NCBI RefSeq assembly: GCF_000023705.1
Contig: NC_012968.1
Span: forward strand, 2,232,001-2,296,000
Source of the DNA: Methylotenera mobilis JLW8
GTDB taxonomy: Bacteria; Pseudomonadota; Gammaproteobacteria; Burkholderiales; Methylophilaceae
Direction of reading: 5' to 3'
Length of the DNA: 64,000 nucleotides
Position 1 is the first letter of the stretch, and each line of letters begins with the position of its first letter. A program made the position numbers and the translations under genes. The notes under the pieces were generated by a model. The model was not told the origin of the DNA. It did no database searches and worked only from the letters and a program-made list of their open reading frames with translations. Shown here piece by piece: positions 8,555 to 18,227 of this stretch.

Positions 8555-10567
8555 ATGCGATTTAGATTTGTTGGAGCATGCGGTGGCTCAGTCACGGGCT
8601 CATGCACACACTTCTCTTATAACAGAACGAATATTCAATTCTTAGTCGACTGCGGCCTTATTCAGGGTGAAGGTGATGAGTCAATTGTAAACTCAAAACC
8701 CTTCCCATTTCGTCCGTCAGAAATTGAGTTTATACTTCTTACCCATGCACATCTGGATCATTGTGGATTAATCCCTCGTTTGTACAAAGAAGGATTTACC
8801 GGGAAAGTGATATGTACAACAGCTACTGCACGAATGGCAAAAATATCACTCACAGATTCAGCTAAACATCTCAAAGACATATACTCTGAAAATGATGTAA
8901 AAAAGATTCGATTTGAGTGTATTGATCAACGTAAGGAGTTTGGACTCTCTCGACTGCTGCCAATTCACACGGATTTATTTGCCTCTTTCTCAAGAACTGC
9001 GCATATTTTAGGTTCAGCCACAATTACAGTTAGCTGGATAAATGATGCCGACGAAAAAGCAAGCGTTGTCATGAGCGGAGACCTTGGAAACAACACTAAA
9101 GAAAATCCATATCAACCCTTGCTGGCTTCACGGCAGGGAGTTTTTGGGTACCCAGATGCAATTGTAGTTGAGTCGACCTATGGAGCTGGAGTGCGTGATA
9201 GCGAGTGTTCAGACTACGACGCTAGACTTTCGGCATTACATAAAGTTATTCAAGATGAAGTATTTAACAAAAAATCTTTGCTTATCATTCCTGCATTCTC
9301 TATACAACGAACCCAAGAGTTATTAGTCGATATTTACTGTGTATTTAATCAGTTCTATTCGACAAATGACTCAATACAATCACCAATCCACATTATTAAC
9401 CAATTCTATGACGAGTTTGAATCTGGGTGCTGGGGCTTTATTGTTCAAAAGTCATTAAAAAATGCAATTGATAAATTACCTATTAATGAGCAAGAAAAGT
9501 GGCTCAAATCAATAAAGCAAATTGATGAGGTAAATAAGGCTGAAAGTAAGTCAAATTTTTCATTATCTGAAAATGCTGAAATTTCAATAGCTGATATCAA
9601 AAAGTTAATAACTAGCACTACAAACTCCTACCCCATCGACATCAAGCTTGACTCAGGATTAGCAAGAGAAATGTCGACTGTTTATCATGAAGAACTTTGT
9701 AGACCACAAATAAAGAAACCAGAGGAGACTCTTTATAGAAACCGTAAAATGGCATCTAGGCTTGGAGTTGAAGATGGCGTTCAGGTAGATGAGTTCATTA
9801 AATCTATCTTCCCTAATAATTCAACGACAGATATTGAGATACCATTAGGTGAGCATAAAATTCAATATGTAACTACACCTAAAACTCCAAGAGTAGCCGA
9901 ACTTCAAGAGCGTGGCGGTATATTGATAACGGGTGGTGGAATGTGTAATGGAGGCCCAGTTGTATCGCACATTGAAAAAGTGATTGATGCAAAGCGTAAT
10001 TCAACAATTTTGCTCACTGGTTATATGGCAAAGAACTCTGTAGGTGAAAAGTTGATGAAGCATAGTCAAGCTACTCCTAAAGAAATTGAAGCATCGACTG
10101 AATCATGGGTTTTGGGAAGTAAAGAGGTTTTGCAGAAAAACATTACGACCAATATTATCCAGCTACAAGGCTTTTACTCTGGACATGCAGATCAAAGCGG
10201 ACTGCTTGATTTTATATTTGAAATAGTCGGTGAGCAAAAGCAGGAAACTCAAACTAAGCCCTCAGCAGTTTTTATTAACCATGGACAACCTAAAGCAAGA
10301 GCTGAGCTTAAAGATGCGATAGAAGCTAGGCTAAATAGTGGTAACGAAGGTGATCGCAATCCAAATGAAATCTACCTGCCAGATAGCCGACAACAATGGT
10401 ATGACTTCAATTCAAAAAAATGGATAGCACCAGTCCCTAACACAAGAACAGAGGATTTGCTTCAGGATCTGCTTTCCGAACAACTTAAAACCAATGTCTT
10501 ACTTCAACGACTGGTGGATCAATTAGCTAGTAATAAATATGCAAATAACAATATAAAGAAAAAATAA
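8555..10567 (+). CDS. Beta-CASP metallo-beta-lactamase-fold nuclease with large insertion
   Basis: 670 aa. The metallo-beta-lactamase motifs are complete: H64-A-H66-L-D68-H69, H150 (AHILGSA) and D176 (SGDLG). Beta-CASP motifs follow: E206 in VESTYG, IPAFSIQR, LDSGLAREMSTVY, H544 in GFYSGHAD and H576 in INHGQPKA. The family (CPSF73/YSH1-like) cleaves RNA, or DNA in the SNM1 branch, with two zincs. Between IPAFSIQR and LDSGLARE there are roughly 85 more residues than usual, so the cap is enlarged. AAAGG about 10 bases before the ATG serves as ribosome-binding site, and a GTACCGGTAC palindrome lies at 8520-8529. It stands alone in an AT-rich island beside an HNH gene, not among housekeeping RNases. 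Confidence 0.88.
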   Translation: MRFRFVGACGGSVTGSCTHFSYNRTNIQFLVDCGLIQGEGDESIVNSKPFPFRPSEIEFILLTHAHLDHCGLIPRLYKEGFTGKVICTTATARMAKISLTDSAKHLKDIYSENDVKKIRFECIDQRKEFGLSRLLPIHTDLFASFSRTAHILGSATITVSWINDADEKASVVMSGDLGNNTKENPYQPLLASRQGVFGYPDAIVVESTYGAGVRDSECSDYDARLSALHKVIQDEVFNKKSLLIIPAFSIQRTQELLVDIYCVFNQFYSTNDSIQSPIHIINQFYDEFESGCWGFIVQKSLKNAIDKLPINEQEKWLKSIKQIDEVNKAESKSNFSLSENAEISIADIKKLITSTTNSYPIDIKLDSGLAREMSTVYHEELCRPQIKKPEETLYRNRKMASRLGVEDGVQVDEFIKSIFPNNSTTDIEIPLGEHKIQYVTTPKTPRVAELQERGGILITGGGMCNGGPVVSHIEKVIDAKRNSTILLTGYMAKNSVGEKLMKHSQATPKEIEASTESWVLGSKEVLQKNITTNIIQLQGFYSGHADQSGLLDFIFEIVGEQKQETQTKPSAVFINHGQPKARAELKDAIEARLNSGNEGDRNPNEIYLPDSRQQWYDFNSKKWIAPVPNTRTEDLLQDLLSEQLKTNVLLQRLVDQLASNKYANNNIKKK

Positions 10568-10804
10568 ATACCCAGATAAACTTAAGCTCAATGCTAGTTT
10601 ATTGTGTCTTTATATGAGAATAATTAGTTCCAGAATAAAGCAACATAATGGACTTTACCCGCTTTAGTAAACGTTTTTTTAACTTCCACTTTGTAACTTC
10701 GAAATTTATAGTTAATGAACATTATAGATTAAGCTATATTTTTGAAGAGCAATATAGCTATTTCCGATCTACATGTTCCTTTTCATACTTTAAGAATAAA
10801 AATT

Positions 10805-11060
10805 ATGCCTACATACATCAAACCCTATGGCCGTTCTCAAACTGAAGGTTGGGAATGGGACGGAAAAACCTTATGGCCTCGGACCAAGCAAAGGCTGGGA
10901 GTTGGATGGAAAAATATTGAAACCATACGCTGGCTCATTAACAAATGGATGGGAATGGGATGGGGCAATATTGAAACCGTATGGACGTTCGGTGCTGGAA
11001 GGTTGGGAGTGGGATGGCGCAATGCTTAAACCGCACGGAAGCTCAATGCATGGTTTGTAA
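10805..11060 (+). pseudogene. Frameshifted gene of 18-residue GWEWDG...LKPYG repeats
   Basis: From ATG 10805 the frame reads MPTYIKPYGRSQTEGWEWDGK and then loses the pattern. The +1 frame from about 10866 carries it on to a TAA at 11058-11060. Repeats such as LKPYAGSLTNGWEWDGAI recur with an 18-residue (54-base) period, about four to five copies. Joined, the two frames would make a protein of about 80 residues. Compared with the other units, the junction at GGAAAAACC (10862-10870) lacks 8 bases, which fits a small deletion between short A-rich direct repeats. It could also be a +1 frameshift site on the A run or a sequencing error. Such Trp/Gly-rich repeats are probably beta-strand units; no function is known to me. 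Confidence 0.6.
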
Positions 11061-11092
11061 AACATTATCCAGGTTCAGAAGTAATAAATGTA

Positions 11093-11332
11093 ATGATACA
11101 TCCAACAAATGCATTACAGAGTGCTGGAAGCTTTTTACAAAAAGTTGAAATAATGAGAGTAAACGAGCTGAAGCATTTTATAAGTCGAGTGCGTATATTT
11201 TTCAAACAATTTGAAAATCAAGATTTCACGAACTTATCAGCTTCACATGTACAGATGTTGTTAAACAGGCACTCACTTTCAAATAAAGACTTACTGAAAG
11301 ATGTGACTAAGTCTGTAAAAAACAATAAGTAA
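11093..11332 (+). CDS. Small hypothetical protein of the island
   Basis: 79 aa from the ATG at 11093, or 59 aa from an ATG at 11153. It is Lys/Phe-rich and probably helical (VNELKHFISRVRIFFKQF, then LSASHVQMLLNRHS). Neither start has a good ribosome-binding site. It is the last ORF before the right attachment repeat and follows the broken repeat gene on the same strand. I do not recognise it; it could be a small regulatory or immunity-type protein or a chance ORF. Confidence 0.4.
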   Translation: MIHPTNALQSAGSFLQKVEIMRVNELKHFISRVRIFFKQFENQDFTNLSASHVQMLLNRHSLSNKDLLKDVTKSVKNNK

Positions 11333-11475
11333 TTCTCGCACTCAACCACATTTTATTAGTAGAGAAACAATTGGCATTCAAGATTGAATCCACTTTTGAA
11401 GCTAAATTATTCATTGTAATAATTATTAACAGTCGCGTTTGAACCTCCTTAGCGGCTACTATACGGCTACTAATG

Positions 11476-11510
11476 AATAAAAAAAGGGTTACGAATTAAC
11501 GTAACCCTTT
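11476..11510 (-). terminator. Terminator of tRNA-Ile, supplied by the island
   Basis: On the minus strand AAAGGGTTACG-TTAATT-CGTAACCCTTT is followed by TTTT. It lies directly after the tRNA 3' end and inside the island boundary, so the element brought its own replacement terminator for the tRNA it occupies. Confidence 0.85.
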
Positions 11511-11517
11511 GATTTTA

Positions 11518-11597
<80 letters not shown>

Positions 11598-11623
11598 TAA
11601 ACTTTTGAAGCCGTTATTTTAAA

Positions 11624-13564
11624 CTAGTCTTGCCCAGTTTCTAAGAAACTTCTCAATCTTTCTGAGCGAGTCGGATGACGCAGCTTACGTAGCGCCTTCG
11701 CTTCAATTTGTCTAATACGCTCACGCGTTACATCAAATTGCTTACCCACTTCTTCCAAGGTATGGTCTGTGTTCATTTCAATACCAAAACGCATACGCAA
11801 CACTTTAGCTTCACGCGGTGTTAATGATTCCAACACTTCAGAAGTCGCATCACGCAAGCTTGCATAAACCGCAGCATCTACTGGTGCCAAGGTTGTGCTG
11901 TCTTCGATGAAGTCACCTAAATGTGAATCTTCATCATCACCAATTGGCGTTTCCATTGAAATTGGCTCTTTGCTGATTTTCAAGATTTTACGAATCTTGT
12001 CTTCAGGCATTTCCATTTTCTCAGCCAGCAATGCTGGATCCGGCTCAATACCGGTTTCTTGCAAGATTTGACGGCTGATACGATTCATCTTATTAATCGT
12101 TTCAATCATATGCACAGGAATACGGATGGTACGCGCCTGGTCAGCGATAGAACGTGTAATTGCCTGACGAATCCACCATGTTGCATAGGTTGAGAATTTA
12201 AAGCCACGACGGTATTCAAACTTGTCCACCGCTTTCATCAAGCCGATGTTACCTTCTTGAATCAAGTCAAGAAATTGCAAGCCACGGTTAGTGTATTTCT
12301 TAGCGATAGAAATCACCAAACGCAAGTTGGCCTCAATCATCTCACGTTTAGCACGGCGCGCACGCGCCTCGCCTGTGGTCATTTGTTTATTGATTTCTTT
12401 CAGCTCTTTAGCTGAAATACCCACTTTGGTTTCTAAATCAATAATACGTTGCTGTTGATCTAAAATGGAGTGATTAAAGCGCGCCAGTTTTTCATTGTAC
12501 GGATTGTCTAGCTTCAGCTCATCGTCCAACCAAGCTAGATTACTTTCATTGCCTGGGAATGATTTAATAAAGTATGGGCGTGGCATACCTGCTTTTTCTA
12601 CGCAGAAGTCCAGCACTTTCCGCTCATGGCCGCGCACAGTTTCAACCAAACCGCGCACTTGGTCACATAGCGTTTCTACTTGTTTTGGTGAAAAACGGAA
12701 TGCCGTTAACTCAACCAGAATTTCAGACAGCAATGCGAGGTATACAGGGTCTTGCGAACCTTTGACTGGCAAAATCACTGTCATCTTTTGGTGTGCTGCA
12801 CGCACTACTTCAAAGCGTTTCAGTAATTCTTCTTTAAGTTTAGCTAAAGCTTCTGCAGAAATAGCTGCGGCTTTAGCACCGTCTTCATCACCTTCGTCTT
12901 CATCTTCGTCAACTTCTGGCTCTTCATCATCTTGCGTATCTTCCGTCATTGCGTCATCTAGACCAATGTCAGAGTCAATCAAGCCGTCAACCAAGTCATC
13001 TACGCTCAGTTCATCACGCTCAACTTTGTCCACCATTTCCAGCAAAGCGGCAATGGTAGTTGGGCAAGCGGCAATCGCCTGCACCATGTGTTTCAGGCCA
13101 TCTTCAATACGGCGTGCAATCTCAATTTCGCTTTCGCGTGTGAGCAAATCAACCGTACCCATTTCACGCATATACATACGCACAGGGTCGGTAGTACGGC
13201 CAAACTCAGAGTCTACTGTGGCAAGAGCTTGCTCAGCTTCTTCCACCGCATCATCGTCGGTCACTGCCGGAGGCGCATCAGACATTAACAACGCTTCGGC
13301 ATCTGGCGTCTCTTCATACACCTGAATGCCCATGTCGTTAATCATACCGATGATGCCGTCGATCTGTTCAGAACCCTGAACATCATCAGGCAAGTGATCG
13401 TTAATCTCAGCATAGGTTAGGTAGCCACGCTCCTTACCTAATACGATTAAGCTTTTTAGACGAATGCGGCGCTCTTCCGCGCTAACTTCTTGCAGCTGTT
13501 CTGTGTGAACATAATCTTCTGCATTTTTTTCAGCTTGTTGATCACTTTTCTTTGGTCTTGCCAT
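11624..13564 (-). CDS. rpoD: RNA polymerase primary sigma factor RpoD (sigma-70)
   Basis: 646 aa. The protein has sigma region 1.1 at the N-terminus, an acidic non-conserved stretch around residues 205-225 ([18 protein letters not shown]), region 1.2 ([11 protein letters not shown]), region 2 ([29 protein letters not shown]), region 3 and region 4 ([20 protein letters not shown]). It directs RNA polymerase to housekeeping promoters. It follows dnaG by about 90 bases as the last gene of the macromolecular synthesis operon. The tRNA-Ile2 gene begins 26 bases after its stop. Confidence 0.98.
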   Translation of the reverse strand: MARPKKSDQQAEKNAEDYVHTEQLQEVSAEERRIRLKSLIVLGKERGYLTYAEINDHLPDDVQGSEQIDGIIGMINDMGIQVYEETPDAEALLMSDAPPAVTDDDAVEEAEQALATVDSEFGRTTDPVRMYMREMGTVDLLTRESEIEIARRIEDGLKHMVQAIAACPTTIAALLEMVDKVERDELSVDDLVDGLIDSDIGLDDAMTEDTQDDEEPEVDEDEDEGDEDGAKAAAISAEALAKLKEELLKRFEVVRAAHQKMTVILPVKGSQDPVYLALLSEILVELTAFRFSPKQVETLCDQVRGLVETVRGHERKVLDFCVEKAGMPRPYFIKSFPGNESNLAWLDDELKLDNPYNEKLARFNHSILDQQQRIIDLETKVGISAKELKEINKQMTTGEARARRAKREMIEANLRLVISIAKKYTNRGLQFLDLIQEGNIGLMKAVDKFEYRRGFKFSTYATWWIRQAITRSIADQARTIRIPVHMIETINKMNRISRQILQETGIEPDPALLAEKMEMPEDKIRKILKISKEPISMETPIGDDEDSHLGDFIEDSTTLAPVDAAVYASLRDATSEVLESLTPREAKVLRMRFGIEMNTDHTLEEVGKQFDVTRERIRQIEAKALRKLRHPTRSERLRSFLETGQD

Positions 13565-13657
13565 GTCTTACCTCTAGAATTTTAGCTCAGCCACCATACC
13601 TACATCACAGATGGCGAATAAGATTACCGTAACCGTGCATTATAACAGAAAATAGCC

Positions 13658-15397
13658 TTATTTTGGCTGGGGTTTACTGCCTACAGATTTCAACAATGCG
13701 ATTTCATCTGCAGTTAAAGCGCTCAAAGGTTTTTCGCTAATACGCGCCAGCAGTGACGCGCTTTGCCGCTGCGTATGCACTGCCTGCAATTGCTGACGCG
13801 CCCCTGCAAGCTCTTGCGCGTGATCCAACGTATCATCCAGCAACGTTAACTCTCGCTGCAACTCAGGCAACACATTGGCATCAATTTTACTTTCCAGTTC
13901 GCGTAACAATACCGCAGGTTTAGAATGGGGATGCAGTAAGCAGATTTCAATCACTTGCCGCAACAAAGCATCTGCATCGTCACGCTCACTCAACAACTCC
14001 AAATCATCCTCTTGCGCCAACTCAGGGTGCATCAGCAACATTAAGCCAAAGCGCTTTTGCAGCGACATTGTAGTGCGGGTCAGTTTAGGCTTAGCCTTCA
14101 TCGGCGCTTTATTCAAATTAGGCAATTTTAATAGCGCCTGCATTTCATCCGCTGACAGCTGCGCCAACTCAGCCACCTTTTTACGCAGATACATGGCGCT
14201 ACGCGGCGCACTGATCTGTTGCATAATGGGCTCAGCTTCATTCAGGAAACGCACTCGATCTTCCTGACTCTGCAAAGGGTTATCTTCACTTAAGTGCTGC
14301 AGTATGTATTGAGACAACGGCATGGCCGATTTAATTTCAGCCTCAAATTTTTCTTTTCCAAACTCGCGCACATAAGAGTCCGGATCGTGCTCTTTAGGCA
14401 AAAACAGGAACGATAGCTTCAGGCCATCAGTCAATGCCGGCAACGCATTCATGGCAGCACGCCACGCAGCGGTACGCCCCGCATTATCGCCATCAAAGCA
14501 AAATACAATTTCATCAGCCTGGCGCGTCAGCTTAGTGATATGGTAAGGCGTAGTCGCGGTACCGAGCGCCGCCACGGCATACTCAATACCGTATTGTGCT
14601 AACGCCACCACGTCCATATACCCTTCAACCACCAGCGCGCGACCTGCATCGCGGATGGCACGACGTGCCAAAAACAAGCCATATAACTCGTGACCTTTTT
14701 GAAACAACGGCGTTTCTGGTGAGTTGTAATATTTAGGGGTATCTTCCGGGTTAATGACGCGGCCACCAAAACCGATCACTTGCCCCTTCTGGTCATGAAT
14801 CGGGAACATGATGCGGTCACGAAAGCGGTCATAACGCCGGCCTTGCTCATTCTCCACCACCAAACCCGCTACAGTTAACGCCTCATTCTCATACTGCGGG
14901 AACACGCTTTGTAAATTCTGCCAGCCCGCTGGCGCATAGCCGACCTGGAACTTAGCAGCCACTTGCCCACTCAGGCCACGCGCTTTCAAGTACTCAATCG
15001 CACGCGGCGACTTTTTCAGCTCAGCCTTATAGAAATTGGCCGCCTGCTGCAACGCCTCCTGCAAGCCAACAACCACTTTAGGCGCAGGCTTATCGCTATC
15101 ACGCACCTCTTGCGGCACCGTCATCCCCACCATTTTAGCGAGGTCATGAATCGCATCCACAAAGCTAAGACCTTGATATTCCATAATAAAACCGACGGAA
15201 GTACCATGCGCACCGCAGCCAAAGCAATGATAAAACTGCTTGGTGGGGCTTACAGTAAAACTGGGGGACTTTTCATTATGAAACGGACAGCAAGCAGAAT
15301 AATTGGCACCTGCTTTTTTGAGCGGTACGCTTTTATCAATCACATCGACAATATCAACGCGATTTAGCAACTCTTGAATAAAGCTCTCAGGTATCAA
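13658..15397 (-). CDS. dnaG: DNA primase
   Basis: 579 aa from the chosen start. An N-terminal zinc-binding domain (CPFHNEKSPSF, FHCFGCG-type CHCC site read as YHCFGCGAHG), the catalytic TOPRIM core (VVEGYMDVVAL, CFDGDNAGRTAAWRA) and a C-terminal DnaB-binding region are all present. It makes RNA primers for replication. The start is the TTG at 15397, giving MIPESFIQELLNRVDIVD as in other DnaG proteins; the frame is open 16 codons further, to another TTG at 15445, without homology. No strong ribosome-binding site is seen, so a low translation rate is plausible. A terminator separates it from yqeY upstream. Confidence 0.96.
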   Translation of the reverse strand: MIPESFIQELLNRVDIVDVIDKSVPLKKAGANYSACCPFHNEKSPSFTVSPTKQFYHCFGCGAHGTSVGFIMEYQGLSFVDAIHDLAKMVGMTVPQEVRDSDKPAPKVVVGLQEALQQAANFYKAELKKSPRAIEYLKARGLSGQVAAKFQVGYAPAGWQNLQSVFPQYENEALTVAGLVVENEQGRRYDRFRDRIMFPIHDQKGQVIGFGGRVINPEDTPKYYNSPETPLFQKGHELYGLFLARRAIRDAGRALVVEGYMDVVALAQYGIEYAVAALGTATTPYHITKLTRQADEIVFCFDGDNAGRTAAWRAAMNALPALTDGLKLSFLFLPKEHDPDSYVREFGKEKFEAEIKSAMPLSQYILQHLSEDNPLQSQEDRVRFLNEAEPIMQQISAPRSAMYLRKKVAELAQLSADEMQALLKLPNLNKAPMKAKPKLTRTTMSLQKRFGLMLLMHPELAQEDDLELLSERDDADALLRQVIEICLLHPHSKPAVLLRELESKIDANVLPELQRELTLLDDTLDHAQELAGARQQLQAVHTQRQSASLLARISEKPLSALTADEIALLKSVGSKPQPK

Positions 15398-15463
15398 AGT
15401 GTCTGCTTTAGCTAAAATAACTACGTGAATAGAATTTGCTAGCAATTCTAGCGCAATCTTTTA

Positions 15464-15490
15464 AAAACAAAAAAGGAGCTAGCGCTCCTT
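15464..15490 (-). terminator. Intra-operon terminator between yqeY and dnaG
   Basis: On the minus strand AAGGAGC-GCTA-GCTCCTT is followed by TTTTGTTTTT. It is placed like the terminator between rpsU and dnaG in the E. coli macromolecular synthesis operon, which lowers primase expression relative to S21. The regulatory role here is inferred from position. Confidence 0.75.
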
Positions 15491-15520
15491 GTCTTGTCTA
15501 CTTGCATTTACCGCTACGGG

Positions 15521-15964
15521 CTAACCTAGACGAGTTTTAATCAATCCAGAGATTTTACCCATATCAGCACGGCCAGCGACTAACGGCTTAATTTCAGCCA
15601 TTACCTTGCCCATGTCTTTAATACCAGCAGCACCTGTATCAACCACAACCTTTTCCAAGATGGCTTTAATCTCATCTTCAGTCAGTTGTTGTGGCAAATA
15701 CGTTTGCAACACGGTAACTTCAAACTTTTCTACATCAGCTAAATCATGACGATTCGCTGATTCATACGCAGCAATAGAATCCCGACGCTGTTTGAGCATT
15801 TTTTCGATGACAGCAATTACATTGCTATCATCCAATTCAACACGCTCATCTACTTCGCGCTGCTTAATAGCAGCTTGTAGCAAGCGAATTGTACCCAAAC
15901 GCGCGCTGTCTTTAGCGCGCATCGCGGTCTTCATGTCCTCAGATATCTGAGCTTTTAACGACAT
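15521..15964 (-). CDS. yqeY: GatB/YqeY domain-containing protein
   Basis: 147 aa, the usual length of stand-alone YqeY proteins. The family resembles the tail domain of the GatB amidotransferase subunit, a helical tRNA-interacting module; the cellular role of free YqeY is not settled. Typical features are the N-terminal RLGTIRLLQAAIKQREVDER and the C-terminal KDMGKVMAEIKPLVAGRADM. It lies between rpsU (24 bases upstream) and dnaG, the normal order in betaproteobacteria, and would be co-transcribed with rpsU. Confidence 0.93.
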   Translation of the reverse strand: MSLKAQISEDMKTAMRAKDSARLGTIRLLQAAIKQREVDERVELDDSNVIAVIEKMLKQRRDSIAAYESANRHDLADVEKFEVTVLQTYLPQQLTEDEIKAILEKVVVDTGAAGIKDMGKVMAEIKPLVAGRADMGKISGLIKTRLG

Positions 15965-15988
15965 GCTAATAACTCTACTTAGCAGCTA

Positions 15989-16201
15989 TTAGTATAATTT
16001 TGCTGGCAATGTTTGCTTCATCAAGCGACGATATTGACGCTTAACAGCAGCAGCAGCTTTACGTTTACGTTCCCATGTTGGTTTCTCGTAAAATTCGCGA
16101 GCGCGAAGATCATTCAACAAACCAGTTTTTTCAATCAGGCGCTTAAAGCGACGTAGAGCAACGTCAAACGGCTCATTTTCTTTTACGCGTACACTAGACA
16201 T
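15989..16201 (-). CDS. rpsU: 30S ribosomal protein S21
   Basis: 70 aa, very basic, with the family pattern [20 protein letters not shown] and [12 protein letters not shown]21 binds near the anti-Shine-Dalgarno end of 16S rRNA and helps initiation. It is the first gene of the rpsU-yqeY-dnaG-rpoD unit and is divergent from tsaD. Confidence 0.97.
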   Translation of the reverse strand: MSSVRVKENEPFDVALRRFKRLIEKTGLLNDLRAREFYEKPTWERKRKAAAAVKRQYRRLMKQTLPAKLY

Positions 16202-16286
16202 TTATTCTCTCTTATCTGCAACAAATTTAATTAGGTGATGCTCAAGTTCGCCCAACAAAGGCTCATAAACTTGAGAAAAGTCCACC

Positions 16287-16315
16287 ATTTTAATCGTATA
16301 ATTACTTTTATTCAA
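16287..16315 (-). promoter_or_regulatory. Candidate sigma-70 promoter of rpsU
   Basis: On the minus strand TTGAAT (16315-16310), a 17-base spacer and TAAAAT (16292-16287), about 85 bases before the S21 start codon. Four and five of six bases match the consensus. Confidence 0.45.
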
Positions 16316-16374
16316 TTACTTTTATAGTTTTGTACTATAAAAATGCACTTTAAGACAAAAATGGAACAAAACAA

Positions 16375-17397
16375 ATGTTAGTTTTAGGCGTTGAATCCTC
16401 CTGTGACGAAACCGGCATCGCCCTATATGACACCGAACACGGCTTACTATCGCACACCCTGCACTCACAAGTAGAAATGCATGCAGAATATGGCGGCGTG
16501 GTACCGGAACTTGCATCACGTGATCATATCCGCCGCGTACTGCCCTTGACTGAACTAGCTCTTAAAGATGCCAATAAAACATTGCAAGACATTGACGCCA
16601 TTGCCTACACGCAAGGCCCCGGTCTGTCTGGCGCGCTACTGGTAGGCACCAGCTTTGCCGAGTCACTGGCATTTAGCCTACAAATCCCTACCATCAACGT
16701 ACATCACCTTGAAGGGCATTTATTAGCGCCGTTATTAGAAGACAACCCGCCTGCATTTCCATTTGTGGCCTTATTAGTTTCCGGTGGCCATAGCCAGTTG
16801 ATGCGCGTAGATGGCATCGGCCAATATGAACTACTGGGAGATACGTTAGACGATGCTGCCGGCGAAGCGTTTGATAAAACCGCTAAACTATTAGGTTTGG
16901 GCTACCCAGGCGGACCAGCGCTTTCCAACTTAGCAAAAACAGGTAAGCCGCGCTTTAAACTGCCGCGCCCACTGCTGAATAGCGGTGACTTAAACTTTAG
17001 CTTTAGTGGCCTAAAAACCTCGGTCTTAACATTGGTGAGCCAACATCAACCATTGGACGCAGAAACCAAAGCCGACATCGCCTATGAGTTTCAAGAAGCA
17101 GTCACCGAAGTATTAACCACCAAGTGCATGAGTGCACTGCGTGAAACGCGACTAGATAATCTGATTGTATCTGGCGGGGTGGGCGCCAACGCAAGGCTGC
17201 GTGAAAAACTCAATGCCGCCACAAAACGTAAGCTATGCAAGGTGAGCTACCCACGTTTGGAGTTTTGCACAGACAATGGCGCCATGATTGCATTTGCAGG
17301 GGCCATGCGCCTGAAAGCCATGCAAAACAACGCGGATAAGAATTATAGCTTTAGCGTGAAGCCTCGCTGGAATTTAAGTGAACTAGAAGCGCCTTAA
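16375..17397 (+). CDS. tsaD: tRNA N6-adenosine threonylcarbamoyltransferase TsaD
   Basis: 340 aa. TsaD (Gcp/YgjD) transfers threonylcarbamoyl from TC-AMP to A37 of tRNAs that read ANN codons. Visible motifs are [14 protein letters not shown] (ATPase fold), HLEGH metal ligands, [20 protein letters not shown] and the C-terminal [11 protein letters not shown]. Length equals that of the E. coli protein. It is divergent from rpsU, as in many proteobacteria, with GGAAC about eight bases before the ATG. Confidence 0.97.
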   Translation: MLVLGVESSCDETGIALYDTEHGLLSHTLHSQVEMHAEYGGVVPELASRDHIRRVLPLTELALKDANKTLQDIDAIAYTQGPGLSGALLVGTSFAESLAFSLQIPTINVHHLEGHLLAPLLEDNPPAFPFVALLVSGGHSQLMRVDGIGQYELLGDTLDDAAGEAFDKTAKLLGLGYPGGPALSNLAKTGKPRFKLPRPLLNSGDLNFSFSGLKTSVLTLVSQHQPLDAETKADIAYEFQEAVTEVLTTKCMSALRETRLDNLIVSGGVGANARLREKLNAATKRKLCKVSYPRLEFCTDNGAMIAFAGAMRLKAMQNNADKNYSFSVKPRWNLSELEAP

Positions 17398-17443
17398 CCA
17401 TCATCACCCTCAACACAAGGCTATGATGATAGCAGGGCCGCAC

Positions 17444-18085
17444 TTATTTCTTCTTGCCAAATCCGGCTTCAGTACCGTTTAGCAGTTTTCTGATATTGCT
17501 ACGATGGCGCCAGATCAAAAATACGGACATCACTAACACTGTTTGCACATAATCTGACAGGCCAATGGCATTATCAGCATTAGCCAGTAAATACCATGCA
17601 TACACCGGCGCCAGCGCAGCAGCCACCAGCGCTGCTAGTGATGAATAGCGCGACACCGCAAACACCGCAATCCAAGTCAACACAGCAGCGAAAGCCAGCA
17701 TAGGGGAAATTGCCAACATCACACCCAAGGCAGTCGCCACCCCTTTACCGCCTTTAAAGCCATAGTAAATCGGGTACAAATGGCCAAAAAATACCGCCAA
17801 GCCCACCGCGCTGATTACCCACATCACATCAATTGACTGCAAGGCCAGCCACACCGGAAACCAGCCTTTAAACACATCACCTAGCAAGGTTAGAATCGCA
17901 GCCGACTTTTTACCACTGCGCGCTACGTTGGTTGCTCCGATATTGCCACTACCCACTGTGCGCGGGTCAGGCAAACCAAACAACCTACTCACCAAAATAC
18001 CAAAAGCAATTGACCCTAACAGATACGCTGCAACAATCCACACAACAGGTACTAAGGTAACCGGAATAAAACCTAAATCACTCAT
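17444..18085 (-). CDS. plsY: Glycerol-3-phosphate acyltransferase PlsY
   Basis: 213 aa inner-membrane protein with about five hydrophobic segments. It acylates glycerol-3-phosphate from acyl-phosphate, the first step of phospholipid synthesis. Family motifs are [34 protein letters not shown] and the C-terminal [14 protein letters not shown]. It faces tsaD convergently and is divergent from folB, which is a common arrangement. Confidence 0.96.
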   Translation of the reverse strand: MSDLGFIPVTLVPVVWIVAAYLLGSIAFGILVSRLFGLPDPRTVGSGNIGATNVARSGKKSAAILTLLGDVFKGWFPVWLALQSIDVMWVISAVGLAVFFGHLYPIYYGFKGGKGVATALGVMLAISPMLAFAAVLTWIAVFAVSRYSSLAALVAAALAPVYAWYLLANADNAIGLSDYVQTVLVMSVFLIWRHRSNIRKLLNGTEAGFGKKK

Positions 18086-18180
18086 TTAATCACTCTCTCT
18101 ATTGTGACACCCTCTTACAGGAAGTCCATTTCTTATTCGCGCAACACCACAATGAATTGTGGTTTAATATTCAGGATATT

Positions 18181-18214
18181 ACTGGATTACCGCCTTGGCG
18201 GGAACGACGACATA
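18181..18214. repeat. REP-like repeat, copy 1
   Basis: ACTGGATTACCGCCTTGGCGGGAACGAC contains a short GC inverted repeat (CCGCC/GGCGG). It closely resembles the second copy at 18631-18664. It lies immediately before folB. Confidence 0.55.
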
Positions 18215-18227
18215 CAAATAAGGCATT

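Noticed and set aside
10648-10845. 65-codon ORF between the beta-CASP gene and the repeat gene
   Set aside because: It is Phe/Tyr/Ser-rich with no ribosome-binding site, runs into the repeat gene in another frame and looks like AT-rich chance.
12495-13325. 276-codon plus-strand ORF opposite rpoD
   Set aside because: It is Ser-rich and antisense to the highly conserved sigma factor.
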